NCBI GenBank assembly: GCA_020809705.1
Contig: CP085826.1
Location: forward strand, 4,092,001 to 4,156,000
Reading direction: 5' to 3'
DNA: 64,000 nt
DNA from: Calonectria ilicicola
Lineage: Eukaryota; Ascomycota; Sordariomycetes; Hypocreales; Nectriaceae
This document shows positions 1 to 10,942 of the stretch, one piece after another. The notes under the pieces are model-generated. The model was not told the DNA's origin. It searched no databases and saw nothing but the letters and a program-made list of their open reading frames with translations. The position numbers and the translations under genes are program-made. The stretch's first letter is position 1. Each line of letters opens with the position of its first letter.

Positions 1-619
1 GCGTCCATGTTGGCTGTGGGAGGTCACCACTGCTTTCAATCGTCACCTCCTTCATGTCATCTACGTCCTTCAGGAGCTCCTCGGCCCCGCGAATAGATAT
101 GCCTATTCCCGGATTCCCCCAAGTGAGGAGAACACCAAAAGTGTACTTGGGGTCGTAGATGACGGCGTACACCCGATGTCCTGCAACATCGACAACCTTT
201 AACGCAACATCATCTGGCTTCATCCGAAAGGGACCCCGCCCTTCAAGAGTAACATGGCGCTGGGTGTATGGCCAAATATCAGGGTTCAGGTAGATCAAGG
301 CCCGTTTTCCCTCAATACCCAGATGCTTCAAAATAGCTCCCTCCAGCTGTATTGAACAAGACCCCCCGGGTCCCCCCGTCAGCACATATACACATACATG
401 AAATTATAAACTCGAGCACAAGGCATCATCCCTCACCTGAGCAGCAAATTGCATGGGGAGGAAGCGAGGATACAGATGTACGATCCTGGAAAGTGGCGCC
501 GGGTCTCCATCGCGGAATGCCTTAGCGTTGGCCCAGGTGGGGAGGTTGGTGACAATGCTGTAGGGAGTCTGCGGTGGCGGCGCGTGACCAAACTCGGATT
601 GAGGTCTTAGGACAACCAT
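1..619 (-). CDS. STR2: Cystathionine gamma-synthase, N-terminal part (runs off the left edge)
   Basis: Exon 1 is 619-437, the intron 436-347 (donor GTGAGG, acceptor ATACAG), and exon 2 runs from 346 to the window edge. The first exon is 61 whole codons, so the frame continues with LEGAILKHLGIEGKRAL. The N-terminal block with SIVTNLPTWANAKAF, followed by LSRIVHLYPRF, matches the start of the fungal STR2 family (CLPTWEATVGY ... LTTGYPRF in yeast). This enzyme makes cystathionine from an activated homoserine and cysteine, the entry to transsulfuration. The pyridoxal-phosphate domain with its catalytic lysine lies outside the window, so the assignment rests on the N-terminal extension only. The start ATG at 619 is the only in-frame candidate next to the conserved block. 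The gene is transcribed leftward; the 647 bp to the right hold its promoter. Confidence 0.75.
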
Positions 620-1266
620 TGCGTCTTTGTTTCACACGAGGATTTGTGGTGAAGGAGGTGAAGGATGAAGCTCAGGAGTTGTAAGGTGCAGTAAATGTCG
701 CCAATTGGTGTGGCAGAGGAAGAGGGGCTTAGAGAGTAGAGTAAACGCCACAAGTCGTCAGCTCGTGAACAAGTGAGGGGAACGAACAGCGTGGGACAGC
801 GCAAATCAGTCAGCCATACTTATCCCTTTTTTTCCCCCTCTCTCCAGTTTGACTCATTTATTTATTATGCGAATAGGACATTGGTATCGTGCATAGCCCA
901 ACTGTGAGAACTAGCCCGCTTACATCTTACTTATTCGCGAGCCGAACCTCAGTTGTGGGGATTATTAGGAAGCGAATCCGGGTACCTAAGCAGCCACGCC
1001 GATCACGGAAAGGAGGACGGCAAGTGTTGGTATAAATGATTGCTCACATGGCTCAATTACTTTATCCCACTAGCTAACAATAATCCAAGCCAGTTAAAAC
1101 CCAGGGGAAGATCCACACTAGCACCACGAAAGCACACCAAACAAGAATCCAAGTCAGACCCTCCTCTTTCCCAATGGCCAGTCATCTAGCTACTAGCCTA
1201 ACAAATGAAATCAACTCCTTGAGGAATGATAGTGATACATGCCAAGGTTCTTTTTCTTTTTCCCTT
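620..1266. other. Intergenic: STR2 promoter and VTC4 3' region
   Basis: No gene-like reading frame is seen. Both flanking genes are transcribed leftward, so this stretch holds the STR2 promoter and the VTC4 3' untranslated region. A T/C-rich run is present at about 820-845. No RNA gene or repeat was recognised. Confidence 0.5.
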
Positions 1267-3712
1267 TTACCAAAGCTTACGCTCTCGCCCCTCGAAGCCA
1301 AAGTTCAGTGCAACAGCCACGAACAAGGCCACGCAGAGCACAGTCGGTCCAACCCTGTCGTAGTACTGAACCACCTTGCGAGTGCGGATTGCGTTGCTGC
1401 GGTAAAGATATGTACCAACCGAGTAGCACAAGCTCATGATAGCAAGCAGAGTAAAGGCACCAGCCACCCAAAAGGCGGCAGGAGTTGGGTGGGTGCCGAA
1501 GTTGAGCAGCGTCACCGCAATAGTACCAATGTAAATAGAATATTCAAGCTGTCGCACAAATGTTAGCACACTATGCACACAAAACAACTCTTGTTTAGAC
1601 TTACCCATCCCAAGAATGTTCGCTCTGCCGCAAAGTAAACCTTTGGCTCCACGCGGATGGGCACGTAAATCTTCTTGCCCTTGGGCGCCCGGAACTTCCT
1701 GTTCTCGATCTGTGACTGGCCAAACAGGGCTTGAAGGCGGTCGCTTCGGGGCACTGGCGTGCTGCGTGGTGCTGGGACCGCGGATTGCAGACCTCGGACA
1801 ACCCCGCGTCCAAGGTTGCGGCCCGTGACTGAGAGCAACGTCGAGTAGTATTTCCAACCGCCAATTCTCTTTGCCTCTTCCAATTCGTAATTCTCATCAT
1901 ACTCGTCATCCGAGTCGTAAATTGGGTAGTCGTTATCCACGCCTGCCGACTCAGCAATCTGGCCCTCCACATCGGAGGGAAGTCCGCGACGGCGGGCGCC
2001 TTGAGCGCTGGACTCTCCATTACCAGCACCATTACCGGCAGCGGGGCGGCCAGAGGTCAGCTCCTCGTCGTCAGAATCCAAATCATCTTCATCGTCAGAA
2101 GTCGTTGTCGTTCCCGACAAACCAGGGCGGCGAATGCCAAAATCGTGGGTAGCAGGCTTGCGAATATCTACCTCCATCTGGGGCATCCAGAAAGGCAGTA
2201 GGTTAATACGCTCAGGGAACAAGCAGGCCGTACCGTGGATGAACTTGGAGAACTTGGGAACAGCCTCGACCAGATGAGATGAGATGAGCTGACGAACCCA
2301 CTCGGGGGGCTCTTGGCCGTGCTGAGTCTGGAGCTTGACCTCGAGAACGGCGTAGGGGAATCGCACAACATCCTCAGCAGGAAGCTGGGAGAATGGCCAG
2401 TCAACGCCAATATCCATACGTCGCCAGTTGTCTCCGGAGCGCTTGCGGCCATCGAGGTTGTCCTCGCGAACCATAGTAAGCTCGGTATCTAGTGAAATAC
2501 GAACTCGAGCATCGGCAGGAAGCTGGAAAGCTGTACGGTTGTAGAAGGATCGGCATACGGGCTTATAGCCCTTCTTCAGGGTCGAGTACTGAACCTCGGA
2601 AGCCAGTCGCTCATCCTCAGCAATGGCCTTCTCTGACTTCTTACCCTCTTTGCGTGCCTTCTCGAAGATGGCAGCGGGGAGAAGCTCTCCCTTCATGTAC
2701 GAGTTGACATTCTTTTCCTTGATGGCGAAACGAGCCTTGACCGACTTCTCACCAGTCCAATCTTCACGATGGGTCTTGCGCTCAACGAAAATGGTCTCGG
2801 TCTGCATTCCTCCATACCATCGAAGTCGAATCGCCTCAGCACCCTCCGTCTTCTTCAATCGACCCTCATACAGGTCCCAAGTGTCAGGGTTATCATAGTA
2901 GATGGAGGTAATGGCAGAGTCCTGTTGCTCAAACTCCTTGCTTGGGTTGAAGACAAGGACGGGAAGATGCTTCAGAATGATGAGCTTCAGCTCAGTCACG
3001 TTGTCGGGGTGAACCCAGTATTTAGTCGTTTGTCGAACGAAGTTGGCTTGGCTGCCACCGGCCGCGCTGTCGCCCTTGACGGGATGGCCGCGAGTGCGGA
3101 CAGTGTCGTAGAGCTTGGACAGCTTGATAACGGACGCGTCGTAGTTCTCCTTGTAAAAGGGCTTGGCCTTGAGTCGGGTATCGAAAACGGGTTTGAGGTG
3201 CCATCCTGTGATTTTCTGATGGGCTTGTTAATCAAATGCTGAGGCAGGTAGGGACTTTCCAGAATCAATTGACTTACGTCGTGCTTCTTGATGATCTTGT
3301 AAAAGCCGGTGTAGTTGAGCTGGACGAATTTGGCCAAGTCGTGGACATCAGCGATGATATCACTGAGGTCCTCCTCAAGCAGCATGAATTCTTCCTCGGT
3401 AGGACCATTCTCATCAAGGCCACGCTCGTTGAGACGGTTGACGACCTCCTTGACCTCACGCTCGCTGACGGCGATGCGGCGAGAAATCTCCATGGCCTTG
3501 ACCTGCTGCTTGGTATGAACCTTTTCGAGCTCAGCTTCGAGCTTGGCGACAAAGCGAGCTTCGTCGTCCTCGCACCACTGGGCACCGCCCTTGCCACCGG
3601 GCTTGGGGGCGCCGGTGGCATTCTTGACTTCTTCCTTCAGGCCATCATAGTCAATGTAGTACCATTGGTACTCATGAATGACGCTGGAACGGAGCTGCTC
3701 GCCGAACTTCAT
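1267..3712 (-). CDS. VTC4: Vacuolar transporter chaperone 4, polyphosphate polymerase subunit
   Basis: Vtc4 is the catalytic subunit of the vacuolar VTC complex, which makes polyphosphate from ATP and moves it into the vacuole. Exons are 3712-3278, 3215-1605 and 1548-1267, giving 775 residues. Introns are 3277-3216 (62 nt) and 1604-1549 (56 nt). The first acceptor is the CAG ending at 3216; the next CAG downstream would break the frame of [13 protein letters not shown]. An SPX domain starts at residue 1 ([20 protein letters not shown]) and ends with the inositol-pyrophosphate-binding signature KIIKKHDKITGW near residue 139. The tunnel-shaped polymerase domain follows, with basic residues in [10 protein letters not shown] (about K210), IRLRWYGG (about R275, R277) and VERKTH (about K292). 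A long Asp/Glu/Ser-rich linker precedes a C-terminal DUF202-type segment with three hydrophobic helices ([11 protein letters not shown] ... [14 protein letters not shown]). The length is close to yeast Vtc4 plus the acidic linker. A longer in-frame upstream start near 4234 is possible but unlikely, because SPX proteins start at MKFG. Confidence 0.95.
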
Positions 3713-5286
3713 GACGACGACGCCGGGTCGGACTTTAGGAGTGCCAGCGCGTGTGCTGGTCCAAGTCTTATCGCGGGTCTTCAGATCCTGGACGATAAGC
3801 ATGAGCGCATGGAGCGAGAATCGGAGGTGCACCCAATGGGAATCAAGGTGCAATTCGAATGCGTGAGGCGAAGACTGTGTTGATTGCTTCGTTTGGGGGA
3901 GGAATAGGGTGCAGGCTTGCGCGAAGCGGGAAGAGGCGTCCTTACCTACTGGTTGGTGAAAACAGAGCTGAAAGGTTTTGGTGGAGGGATGGAAGCACGC
4001 AGGAGGAGTCCGTCGGTGCTCGGTGCGGAAGCAGGTGACGGGTGACGGGTGACGGGTGACGGGGCGTGAATGATGCTGCTGCTTGCTGGATGAGGTAGGG
4101 TGGTAGGGTGGTACTGGGAAGTACCCGTCAAAATGGTTCAAAAGTAGGCGAGAAGTCGACCATTGACATCTAGCGCGGGCCTGGTTGGTGCAAATGGTGG
4201 CTGCTGGTTGGCCGAGAATCAATTGTCGAATCACCGCGGCACCAGCTGGAACGTGCGTTGTTTTTGCTGCGAGGTCCGAGCAATTCGACTGCGTAACTGT
4301 TGTTTACAAGGGGCGACGGGCCACAAATTGGGGCTGTCGGAATCCACTTGGCCGCGGGAGGAGAGGAACGCGACGCCTCTACTGTATTCAAACGTCGAGC
4401 CAAGTCCCAAGATTGCAATACACTAGCATATATATGATGTATGTATGTATACCAAATGGTAGCCATCAACAATTCAGCACGATCCTACGCACAATGATAT
4501 CAGCACGCTACTATGCACAAGTGCCCTGTACCTGAAGGAACACCTCGATGCACCTAATGATGTATTGGTGTCTCATGCAGCTGCAGCCAGGGGGTCGGCG
4601 GGCTTCTGCGTAACCAAATCAAGTTACTTGAGGGAGAAAGCTTGTACCTCCGCTAATGGACCGCCATCAGTGCCACAATCGGAGAGGCGTCAAAATACGA
4701 TTCGTATATCCGTCGTTGTACTCCGAGTGGTGCCCGTTTGTTTCATGGGCTGTAGTTTTTGATCCGTTGCCCTCGAAAATCTCTTACACGATCAAAAATC
4801 CAGCCTCAATCAACGCCGGCCCGCGGTGCACCTTAGCGGCCGTCGCGGCCGTCCATCCGCTGCAGCCAAGGCCCCATTGCCTGAAAGGGCCCCCCAAAAC
4901 TGGCCTAGTCGTGATGGGAGAACAGAGGGAGAGTCCACTGAAACCCACTGTTTTCCCCAAAACATTCGTGCCTGTCCCAGCGATTTGCTTTCCCCAAAAG
5001 ACGCGCGCATCTGCTGTCCCTGGTCTTTAACTGGGGCACACGACACCGAGACCCCAAATCGATCAACTGAGCCGTGAAGGTCCACTACAAGATGCGCAAG
5101 CGGGGCAGGGCCAGACTTGGGCGAGACCTCAATTTCTTACCCTGCATATCCACTTGAATTTTGTCCCAGATTCTGAGCCGCATCCTGGCGCCCCCTCCAG
5201 AACGAAAAAAAAAAAAAAATTACGACCCCGCGTCGCCATCATAACTACCCCCCCACCACTGACGACGGACCGACCGTTCCACCAAC
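3713..5286. promoter_or_regulatory. Divergent promoter and leader region of VTC4 and RMT2
   Basis: This 1.57-kb gap separates two genes transcribed away from each other. It contains a 7-bp tandem repeat (separate entry), a short GTAT-type repeat near 4438-4450, and an A-run near 5206-5219 just upstream of RMT2. No conserved reading frame was recognised. Confidence 0.6.
4034..4061. repeat. Four perfect tandem copies of GGTGACG
   Basis: The unit GGTGACG is repeated four times without a mismatch, 322-349 bp upstream of the VTC4 start codon. Each copy contains TGACG (CGTCA on the other strand), the half-site of bZIP factors of the ATF/CREB type, placed at 7-bp steps. Whether it lies in the promoter or in transcribed leader cannot be told from the sequence. 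Confidence 0.85.
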
Positions 5287-6792
5287 ATGGGCGCCATTGA
5301 CGACTCTATGCCCACGCGTATTTCCGCGGATTGTCCAGAGGGAGCCCGCCAGGTACTTTATCACGCATGGAGCCATGATCTTGACGGCCTCAAGCCCCTC
5401 CTTGTCACTCAAACGGACGCCAGTGCCCAAGATCCCAAGACCGGCGAGACGCCTCTCCACGCCGCCATCCGAGCTTGTGGCCCTGCATCTCCCGAGGAAG
5501 ATGATGGCGAGGAAGATGGCTGCGTCGAAGAGGCACGTGACGTGATACAGAAGCTATTCATGAACGGTGCCATCTGGAATGATGTCGATAGCAACAATGA
5601 GACCCCAGGATGTGTTGCTCTCCGATTGGGACGAAAGGCCCTCTACAACCTGTGTGTAGACGCTGGTGTTCGAGCAGAGATGCTGTTTGGTCTCATGGGC
5701 GATTATGAGGAACTCGGATCGGGACCCGAAGACGAAGACGAGGATGAAGAGCAGGATAAGGACCAGGACGAAGAAATGAAACAGGACGCTGCCGAATCAG
5801 CCGCTGAAAACTTGGCCGATGCCATCGTAGAGGATCCTAAATTTATTCCGCCGGAAGCTGGAGAGAAACCTGTAACGAGTGAGGAGTATCTCAAGTCTAA
5901 GTTGACCTATGATGATAACAAGCTCGTCGACTCTGACCTCAACGGCGTCATGATGGCCTGGGAAACAGACATTATGCGCCGCTCCGTCGCTGCCCTCATC
6001 CCCGACTCGGCCCCAGGCAAGCGCATTCTCAACGTTGGCTTTGGTATGGGCATTGTTGACGGCATGTTTGCCGATCTCAACCCTTCCCGGCACCACATCA
6101 TTGAGGCCCATCCTTCTGTTCTCGAGCATCTCGCACAGGCGGGCTCCAAATTTGGTCCCGAGTGGGAGAAGAGCGGTCCGGAGGAAGGCGCTTTCAAGGT
6201 GCACAAGGGCAGGTGGCAGGATATCGTGCCCAAGCTTCTTGAGGAGGGTGAGGTTTACGATGCCATCTACTTTGACACATTTGGTGAGGACTACTCCCAG
6301 CTGCGCATGTTCTTTACCGAATATGTTATTGGTATCATGGACCCAGAGGGCCGTTTCAGCTTCTTCAACGGTCTCGGTGCTGACAGGAAGATTTGTTATG
6401 ATGTCTACACAAAAGTTGTTGAGATGCAAGGTGCCGAAGCAGGTTTGGATGTTGAGTGGGAGGAGAGCGATGTCGACATGGCCAAATTGAACGAGGCTGG
6501 CAAGGGAGAATGGGAAGGTGTCCGAAGACGATACTGGACACTCGACAGTAAGATCCCAAGCTATAAGACGAGACCCTTGTCAACCGACCCCCTACCCTCA
6601 ACCGACCTCCGTGACTTTCACCACCAAAAATTTCTCGATTATCTGAGTATCCAGACATCTTTTGGCAGTAAAAGTCACGCGGGGGTCGGTTGAGGGGAGG
6701 GGGTCGGTTGACAAGGGTCTCGTCTTATGTGATAACATGAACTGACCCTTATTCTAGAGTACCGATTGCCAATTTGTACTTTCATGGCTTAG
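5287..6792 (+). CDS. RMT2: Protein arginine N-methyltransferase 2 (delta-N-methyltransferase)
   Basis: Rmt2 methylates the delta nitrogen of arginine using S-adenosylmethionine; in yeast it modifies ribosomal protein Rpl12. Exon 1 is 5287-6547 and exon 2 is 6758-6792, giving 431 residues. Exon 2 encodes only the tail YRLPICTFMA, the expected family C-terminus after YWTLDK. The N-terminal third is ankyrin-like (TGETPLHAAIRACG, SNNETPGCVALRLGRKAL), followed by a strongly acidic Asp/Glu linker. The methyltransferase core shows the AdoMet-binding loop ILNVGFGMGIVDG, the acidic post-I element HHIIEAHPSV and the DAIYFDTFGEDY motif. The intron (6548-6757, 210 nt) is unusually long because it carries a fold-back element, described separately. 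If that intron were retained, the frame would stay open to 6693 and replace the tail with unrelated residues. The gene converges on HXK1, with 171 bp between the two stop codons. Confidence 0.94.
6564..6727. mobile_element. Fold-back MITE-like element inside the RMT2 intron
   Basis: The left arm (6566-6618) and right arm (6671-6725) are reverse complements over about 55 bp, with two mismatches and one 2-nt gap. The core AGACGAGACCCTTGTCAACC is present in both arms. TA lies at both outer ends (6564-6565 and 6726-6727), as expected for a Tc1/mariner-type target-site duplication. Each arm also holds two copies of TCAACCGACC 18 bp apart. The loop is about 52 bp and has no coding capacity. Deleting the element plus one TA leaves a 48-nt intron (6548-6565 joined to 6728-6757) with donor GTAAGA, branch-site-like ACTGAC and acceptor CTAG. 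This supports insertion into an existing normal intron. The TA duplication is short and could be chance; the arm identity is not. Confidence 0.8.
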
Positions 6793-6963
6793 AGATACAT
6801 CAACAAGATTTTATACTAAGTCTCATCTCGCACCAGGTTTGATAGTCCGATAGCATGGTTGTTCCCGCCACTAAGCTTCGCTATTCTATCATCGCCCTTT
6901 TTTTATATTTTCCTTTATACCTTGACTCGTGATAGCCATCTACCTCTATCGTCCAAGTACCTA

Positions 6964-9319
6964 TTATTGGAAGTTCTCAGGGTGCAAAATACCAGCCAGG
7001 TTACCTTGCTGCACTCGCTTGATGGTCAGGGCGGCAATCAGGGCAGCACCCACACCGCTACCATCTTCGGCAGCGCGAACATCGACAGGGTCCTCCTCCT
7101 TCTTGCTCTTCTTTTCGGGCCAGTCAAGAATCTCCCGCAGAGCCTGAGCACCTCGCTCCTTGAAGTTTGGATATTTGTTGAACACGGAACCGTCAGCACC
7201 GACATGGCAAGACTCGTAGTTCTTCTTCTTGCAAATAGCAGCAACACCACAGGCAGAGAGGCGAGCAGCTCGGGTACCAATAAGCTCCGCAAGTCTGCGG
7301 ACGAGTTCCAGCTCAGGTCGTGTGCAGGTCAGACCGAGTTTGTTCTGGAACAAGTCCGCAGTCTCTTGCAAGTTCTCGAACGGATCCCTGAATCCTGGTT
7401 AGCTCAATCACATGAATCTATATTTTGGAACATACTCCTCGATTGCCGACAGGAAAGATGCATCTAGCGAGTAAGCCTTCTTCAAAGAATCAATGTTCTG
7501 GTTCTCGAAGACGTGTGCGTTTTCGTGAAGATCAACCAACACCAATCGGAGGATCTCGCCGAGGTACAGACCGGCAATCATCTTCTCAAAAGCTTGCTGA
7601 CCAGGTCGGGGAGAGTCCCGGTCAATAGAAATATCGTAATTGGTTCGAGGGAGCACCTTGTGTTCATTATCAAAAGCACCCCATTCACAGTTGATGGCCA
7701 TGGGTGTCTCGGGGGGGAGGTTCAAATGAGCAATCTTGGGGATGGAGCCACAGTTTTCCATGTAGGCAGCATTGCATCCTGTGCCGAAAATGCAGCCCAT
7801 TTTGACATCTGTATCAGTGTAGGCAGAAGCGATGAGGGTACCGGTAGTGTCGTTGATCAAAGCCGCAAGTTTGATTGGCACGCCCTAGCCGTCGTGAGTG
7901 GGATTCATTGAATGACAGGCGAAACGAAAAAACTTACCTTTGAACGTAGAGCCTCTTCAAACATGGGCACCACGTTCTCACCTTCGACACCATCGATATC
8001 AAAACCCTTGGTCCATCGCTGGAGAATACCCTCGTCGATGTAGTTTTGAGTGGCGGGGTAAGAGAAGGTGAAACCAAGAGGCAACTTAGGAACACTCTCG
8101 CAGCTTCCGTGATGGGTCTCGATAAATTGGTAGAGACAGTCTGCAATGTACTCCCAGAGTTCATCAGAGGTGCCTGATTTGAGCTCCTCGGGCATACGGT
8201 ACTTGGACTGGATGATGTCGAACTCAGACTTCTCATCAGTCAAGGTAATCTCACAAACTCGGAGATTGGTGCCTCCCATATCAAGAGCGAGGTAGGTTCC
8301 AGTCTCGTAGCCATCGGGGTAGGACATGACCCAGGTAGGGTTCATGGGCTAGTTCAGTGTTAATCCAGATTCCACTAAATTGATCGGGCTGTTACTTACG
8401 ATGCTTCCACCCTCAACACTTAGGCCTGTGTTGTCAAATTAGTAGACCATTCAAGCGAACAAGATAGCCAAACACACCCTTGGCGAGCTCGGAGATGAAG
8501 TGGTCAGTGATCTCCTTGAGTTTCGCAGTGTCCACTGTAAACAAAGTCTCGAGTTTATGGATTTCGGCGACGAGGTCCTTGGGGACATCGGCCATGGATC
8601 CTATCATGATTGGAAGTCAGTAAAACTAATCAGAATAGTTGAATAGCTCGAGAAAGAGATGTGTAGCAGAGATGATTCTTGTGCCTTGGGGTTGAAATAA
8701 AGAGGAAAAAAACACAGTGTATTTTAAACTCGATCATCTGGCACCTGGCAATCACTTGCCAGCGGCATGCTAGTAATCTTTGGTGTCCAACTTTTAAGGC
8801 AGGTAGCAGTAATCTAGGAACTGATTCACGGTGCCTCACGCGAAACCAGATGACAAAAATCTCTGATTTAGAGATCGCGGTGATATGAGTTGGAAGGTGG
8901 AAGATAAAGTAAGATATCGAAACAAAGAACAAGCATCCGGGGTCACGATCGAAAAGCACAAGAAACAAAGCATGACGTCTTGGATTAGTGGCCACAAGGA
9001 TAAAAGCACCCTGGATACTTGAGCACCAGGTTCGACATGCCCTTCAAATGCTTATCCAAAAAGCCGAGAACGGAGAAAAGGGTATGGAGCTTTGGTCATG
9101 GAAAAAAGACTCTGGTGCTTGATGGCAATGCTGGCGGGTGGTTGTACACGTGAAAGTCATGACGTTGACTCGTCGTCCAACTATGCAATCCGCACCAATG
9201 ACCGATGTGGAATCCATATCGAAACAAACGATACACAGAGAATTTCAAATGCGTAGGACATGCAGAACTTTGAACGTACCCTTTCGGGAGGGAGGACGAC
9301 GGGGTCCAAGTCCGACCAT
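6964..9319 (-). CDS. HXK1: Hexokinase
   Basis: This enzyme phosphorylates hexoses with ATP, the first step of glycolysis. Exons are 9319-9280, 8600-8478, 8425-8400, 8348-7938, 7884-7436 and 7387-6964, giving 490 residues, the usual length for filamentous-fungal hexokinases. The first exon is only 40 nt and encodes MVGLGPRRPPSRKG, the known N-terminal extension. It is separated by a 679-nt intron (donor GTACGT, acceptor GATAG) from GSMADVPKD. A start at the internal ATG (8595) would give a protein 15 residues shorter. Family motifs are the phosphate-1 loop ALDMGGTNLRVCEI, the sugar-binding LGFTFSYPATQ, the catalytic loop INDTTGTLIASAY, and GCIFGTGCNAAYMEN. The 26-nt third exon (LSVEGGSI) is easily missed by gene finders but is fixed by frame and conservation. 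The remaining introns are 46-52 nt. The long first intron contains a CACGTG E-box near 9146. Confidence 0.95.
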
Positions 9320-10942
9320 TTTGTTGGAGCTTTGGCGGGGTTTGGCGGGGTAACGTTTTTCTAGAGCTGGTGCAGGATGAGGTCCAGTCGAGTCTGGGCA
9401 GCAATAAAGATACAAAAACAAGCAGGTAGATAAAAGATGGAGCTCAGAGAGGACGAAGAAAGTCAGGCCGGTCGAGAGGAGGAGTGGGAAGGGTTTTAAG
9501 GGGATGCTGGGTGGCGGAGTGGGTTGAGTAAGGTGAGTCGAGGTGAGGACGCCAAGTCAGAGCTGTTGTGTTGAGCGGGAGGGGAGGTCCGGGAGGTCCA
9601 GCTAGGTCGAGAAATTGGCCAGCGCGGCATCCACTCAAGGTAAGGTACTTCTAGTTAGCACCGGTAGTACGCTTCACACTATGTACCGCCTATCTCGCCG
9701 GCTCCCATCTCAACCCTGTCCATCTCGTTTTCTTTTTTTTTTTTCCTCATCCCTCATAGTGGCTCTCAGGTACACACACCTGCATTGACTTCCCACCGAT
9801 GGTATCCTAGGTGGGGGTCTGCTTCCCCGGGTGCAACAACACGGCTCAATCGTTACAATGGTCCAATTGCAAACCCCCGTGTGTCCCGGCTTGCTCGTTG
9901 TGGTCATCATGCCCCCCCGCCCGGTGCAGGGGTGAGCGAACAAACTCGTGCTTCATGTGCTGTTTCATTCCACTGCAGGCATCTCCGCGCCCAGCTACGT
10001 AATCCGTTTACTACCTGACCGCTTGCTGCTTATACGATTCAATGTGTACATCGACAACGAAAACGAACGGGACATAATTGCCTACATGCATGGGTTTTGA
10101 GACATTGCGCTCGGCGAGGGACGCCGAGTGGAAGCCTAATATTCCCAACTTGTGGGTAGGCCCAGTGTAGCTCCAACCAAAGTTGTTAGTCTTGTGTGTG
10201 ATAAATGTGATAAGAGAATCGCTCTGGAACGCAGCACAATCCGTCAACAGGATATCTTCAAATGAAGGAAATCAACCACCGAGTTCTTCAGGGGTGAGTG
10301 AGTGGAAATCTATGTCCGTTCACCGACAATAAAATTCTCTTATCCTCGGTGTAAATGTGCAAGCATTGGAGCCGGGAGGCCGGTATACTGGTGACATGAT
10401 GTCGGACCAGGTGAGTTGCCTTGTGACCTCAATGCCCTTGTGCTCGTGGGGGGCCGATATGAAAGAGGAGAACTATGATGGAAGAGAGAAAAAAAACCAG
10501 CCCAAGCTCCAATAGTAGCTCGCGTATTAGCCACAAGCCAGGCACAAAACTAAAAATTTATACAAAGCATGACAAGCCACCACTGAAGTCGCAGAGTTAC
10601 CGTTCACTGCCCAACTTTTGAATCTACCGTTGAGAAGGGAGGGGCTTTAGGCTCTGCAGCGGTGGTCTCAGCAGCTAGCGCCCGGAAGCGGAGCTACTAT
10701 CTGCCGACGACATACGTACCCCAGTACCCTCAACCAGCCGCTGATTGGCTGGGAGCTATGCTGCAGCTATGGCTGACGTGCGAATGGGCAACGTATGCTT
10801 TTCGAGCTGTCTCAGGAGGGCCTTGACGTGAATCGAAGACTCGCGCCGTCTTTGCGACCGACCTTCATCCCCCCCACGATCCCTTCTTTTGATATACCGG
10901 GTTCGCTCAATCAATGAGCGTCCTTTGTTCTCATTCGTCAAC
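9320..10942. promoter_or_regulatory. Divergent promoter region of HXK1 and OST1
   Basis: A 1.6-kb gap between genes transcribed away from each other. It holds T-rich and A-rich tracts (near 9731-9745 and 10490) and short open frames without family resemblance. No RNA gene was recognised. Confidence 0.55.

Noticed and set aside
3236..3883. 215-codon frame antisense to VTC4 exon 1
   Set aside because: It is the reverse strand of the conserved SPX coding region, crosses the VTC4 intron, and shows no family resemblance of its own.
8400..8425. Possibility that the 26-nt HXK1 exon is not real
   Set aside because: Its LSVEGGSI residues are the conserved hexokinase segment, and skipping it would shift the frame.
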